A stretch of DNA of 7,913 nucleotides from Caldilinea sp. Its GTDB lineage: Bacteria; Chloroflexota; Anaerolineae; Caldilineales; Caldilineaceae. The DNA lies in contig JAPLGY010000538.1 of NCBI GenBank assembly GCA_026389955.1, forward strand, positions 1 to 7,913. Reading direction: 5' to 3'. Positions 6,277-7,913 of this stretch are shown in pieces. A program made the translations under genes and the position numbers. Below the pieces are notes generated by a model that was not told where the DNA came from, ran no database searches, and was given only the letters and a program-made list of their open reading frames with translations. The number at the start of each line of letters is the position of its first letter. Within the stretch, counting starts at the first letter, position 1.

Positions 6277-7695
6277 TCATTCCTCTGCAACCGGTTCGCT
6301 GGCAGTCCAATAGGGAGCCAGACGGCCGATCAGTTCGATCGGCAGATGGCCGACGAGATGGGTGCCACTTTCGCTGTGGGTAACCGCTTCGACTGTCCCG
6401 TGTTCGTGCAAAAAAGCCACCAGATCCCCTCGCTCGTAGGGGATCTGCACGTCGATCGCCGCCATCCGGCTGCGCAACGCCCGATCAATCTCGGCCAGCA
6501 ACAGCTCCAGGTTGGCCTTCGTCGCCGCACTGATCAACACGGCCCTGGGGTTGTCTGCCAACGCCTGGTCGATTCGACGGCGCTGTTCAGGGTCGTCCAG
6601 CACCAGCCGGTCTATCTTGTTCAACGCAACTACCACCGGTTTGGCGGACGCCCCCAGATCATCTAGAATCTCCTCGACCGCAGCAATCTGTTCCTCCATG
6701 TTGGCATGCGAAATGTCCACCACATGCAGCAGCAGATCGGCCGAGTTGACTTCCTCCAGCGTCGAACGAAACGCAGCCACCAACATCGTCGGCAGCTTTT
6801 GAATAAACCCGACCGTATCCGAAAAGAGCGCCAGCCGGTCGCTGGGCAACCTCACCCGCCGCGTGGTCGGATCCAGGGTGGCAAACAACTGATCCTCCGC
6901 CAGCACATCGGCGTCAGCGATTGCATTGAGCAGCGTACTCTTGCCAGCATTGGTGTACCCGACCACCGCAATCACCGGCAGCGCAGACTGGCGGCGCTGC
7001 CGACGGTAATGCTCACGGTGCTTGCTGATTTCAGCAAGCTGCTGCTTGAGAAAAACAATCCGACGGCCAATCTCACGGCGATCCACTTCCAGCTGGGTCT
7101 CACCCGGACCCCGAACCCCCACCCCACCAGAAGCCCCGCCGGCACGCCCCCCTGCCTGACGCGCCAGATGGGTCCAGGCTCGCGTCAGACGCGGCAACCG
7201 ATATTCGTACTGGGCCAGTTCGACCTGGACAGCGCCTTCACGTGTGCGCGCATGGCGGGCAAAGATGTCCAGAATCAACGCTGTGCGGTCCACAACCTTG
7301 ACCTCTTCACCCAACACACGCTCCAGCTCACGCTGCTGGCGCGGCGACAGCTCGTCGTCAAAAATGACCACGGTCGCCCGCTGCTCCAGCACAGCCAACC
7401 GCAGCTCCTCCACCTTGCCCGTCCCAATCAGCGTCGCTGGATTGGGAGACTCCAACCGCTGGGTGATCCGTGCGATTGGGCGCACACTCGCTGTCTTGGC
7501 CAACAAGGCCAGCTCGTCCAGCGAGTCTTCCAACGCCAGCAGCCCCGGTTGATTCTGAATTTCAACACCCACCAAGATGGCACGTTCCTCAAACGGTGCA
7601 GTGGAGACCAGGCCCGCCTCGTCGCGCACAACACGGTCGCGGGCACGCCCATCGCTGGCAAGAGAACTGGAAGGAGAAATCGTTGAATTTGTCAT
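6277..7695 (-). CDS. hflX: GTPase HflX
   Basis: HflX is a ribosome-associated GTPase that splits or rescues stalled 70S ribosomes, notably under heat stress. The 472-residue protein has the HflX N-terminal domain (about 38-180, with GTGKVEEL at 91-98 and IFDDELSPRQQR at 111-122) and the glycine-rich linker ending in RGPGETQLEVDRR (195-207). A coiled helical segment (about 208-236) follows, then the G domain: G1 GYTNAGKST (246-254), G2 around ATLDPTTRR (272-280), G3 DTVGF (293-297), G4 NKID (359-362), G5 SAAT (389-392). The ATG at 7695 lies 11 bases after the stop of the upstream gene, though its Shine-Dalgarno sequence is poor. An upstream in-frame ATG at 7779 would add 28 unrelated residues overlapping that gene, so I rejected it. 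A terminator-like hairpin lies inside the 3' part of the coding sequence. The gene is convergent with ppsR across 15 bp, which hold no terminator. Confidence 0.95.
   Translation of the reverse strand: MTNSTISPSSSLASDGRARDRVVRDEAGLVSTAPFEERAILVGVEIQNQPGLLALEDSLDELALLAKTASVRPIARITQRLESPNPATLIGTGKVEELRLAVLEQRATVVIFDDELSPRQQRELERVLGEEVKVVDRTALILDIFARHARTREGAVQVELAQYEYRLPRLTRAWTHLARQAGGRAGGASGGVGVRGPGETQLEVDRREIGRRIVFLKQQLAEISKHREHYRRQRRQSALPVIAVVGYTNAGKSTLLNAIADADVLAEDQLFATLDPTTRRVRLPSDRLALFSDTVGFIQKLPTMLVAAFRSTLEEVNSADLLLHVVDISHANMEEQIAAVEEILDDLGASAKPVVVALNKIDRLVLDDPEQRRRIDQALADNPRAVLISAATKANLELLLAEIDRALRSRMAAIDVQIPYERGDLVAFLHEHGTVEAVTHSESGTHLVGHLPIELIGRLAPYWTASEPVAEE
6410..6447 (-). terminator. 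Terminator-like hairpin plus T-run inside the hflX coding region
   Basis: On the minus strand CAGATCCCCT, a 7-base loop and AGGGGATCTG form a perfect 10-bp stem (6421-6447). GTGGC and then TTTTTT (complement of 6410-6415) follow. The DNA codes for QIPYERGDLVAFL of HflX, about 130 bases before its stop. The 5-base gap between stem and T-run is longer than in classic intrinsic terminators, so efficiency is doubtful. Read in the + direction from ppsR, the stem lacks a T-run. Confidence 0.3.
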
Positions 7696-7706
7696 GCAAG
7701 TTCTGG

Positions 7707-7913
7707 TCAAGCTCTCACTTGAATCCCAGCGCCCTCCTCCAGCACTTTGATGAACGCCGAAGCGTTTTCTTCGCCCCATCCCCGATTGACCCCTACCTTG
7801 ATGTTCTCACGGATCGCCGCCACCCCCGGCAGCGGTACGTTGAGATCCTGTGCAAAGCGTGCAATCAGATTGGCATCCTTGAGCATCCACTTCAAGGCAA
7901 AGTTCACATCAAA
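7707..7913 (-). CDS. 3-hydroxyisobutyrate dehydrogenase-family oxidoreductase, C-terminal fragment
   Basis: The 68 visible codons begin [20 protein letters not shown] at the right edge and end GAGIQVRA before the TGA (complement of 7707-7709). This is the C-terminal helical domain of the beta-hydroxyacid dehydrogenase family, with its typical F-LALKD-LA pattern followed by VPLPGVAA. These enzymes oxidise 3-hydroxyacids (3-hydroxyisobutyrate, tartronate semialdehyde and relatives) with NAD(P). The NAD-binding domain and the catalytic lysine lie outside the window, so the substrate cannot be told. The frame runs off the end without a start codon; the GTG at 7907 is internal to the homology and is not the start. 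It lies 11 bases upstream of hflX on the same strand, probably in one operon. Confidence 0.85.
   Translation of the reverse strand, partial: FDVNFALKWMLKDANLIARFAQDLNVPLPGVAAIRENIKVGVNRGWGEENASAFIKVLEEGAGIQVRA

Noticed and set aside
1603..6447. A shared GATCCC/GGGATC core in the hairpins at 1603-1630 and 6421-6447 and the palindrome at 3116-3125, as a possible dispersed repeat
   Set aside because: Only a 6-base core is shared and the arms otherwise differ. The same hexamer occurs elsewhere inside genes, so it does not make a repeat family.
6706..7686. A 326-codon + strand open frame antisense to hflX
   Set aside because: It is a shadow of the HflX frame, with no motif in the product. The minus strand carries all five G-domain motifs.
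7696..7779. A longer hflX start at the ATG at 7779, adding 28 residues
   Set aside because: The extension overlaps the C-terminal codons of the upstream dehydrogenase and reads as unrelated sequence. The ATG at 7695, just after that gene's stop, fits better.

Overview
This is a GC-rich bacterial chromosome segment carrying ordinary housekeeping genes on both strands. The gene content (RecG, a GltA-type citrate synthase, PEP synthase with its DUF299 regulator, HflX, a beta-hydroxyacid dehydrogenase) fits a free-living heterotroph. Gene order and protein style are compatible with Chloroflexota or another deep-branching GC-rich phylum, but I cannot place it confidently. I see no rRNA, tRNA, CRISPR array, transposase, prophage gene or defence system.

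Layout, left to right. (1) Bases 3-1604, + strand: the C-terminal part (533 codons) of the DNA helicase recG, entering from the left edge. (2) Bases 1605-1653: a 49-bp gap between convergent genes, with a perfect 10-bp hairpin beginning inside the recG stop codon. (3) Bases 1654-2943, - strand: complete citrate synthase. (4) Bases 2944 to about 3181: a divergent control region holding one extended -10 candidate in each direction, an operator-like inverted repeat, a 10-bp palindrome and a purine-rich ribosome binding site. (5) Bases 3245-5446, + strand, with recognisable homology from 3182: phosphoenolpyruvate synthase lacking its first ~50 codons. (6) Bases 5446-6261, + strand: the PEP synthase regulatory protein PpsR, overlapping ppsA by one base. 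(7) Bases 6277-7695, - strand: GTPase HflX, convergent with ppsR across only 15 bp. (8) Bases 7707-7913, - strand: the C-terminal end of a 3-hydroxyisobutyrate dehydrogenase-family gene, 11 bp upstream of hflX and probably in its operon.

Functionally the centre is a carbon-flux node. Citrate synthase feeds the TCA cycle, and the divergent ppsA-ppsR pair makes PEP from pyruvate and controls that step by reversible threonine phosphorylation. The sites between the two units could coordinate them.

The most notable observation is the PEP synthase gene. Promoter and ribosome binding site look intact, but the next in-frame sequence corresponds to about residue 52 of the family. The start codon and the N-terminal ATP-binding GGKNASLGEM-type motif are absent from all three forward frames of the control region. 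This is either a real 5' deletion (a decaying or altered ppsA) or an assembly collapse. I found no convincing undescribed multi-gene system.
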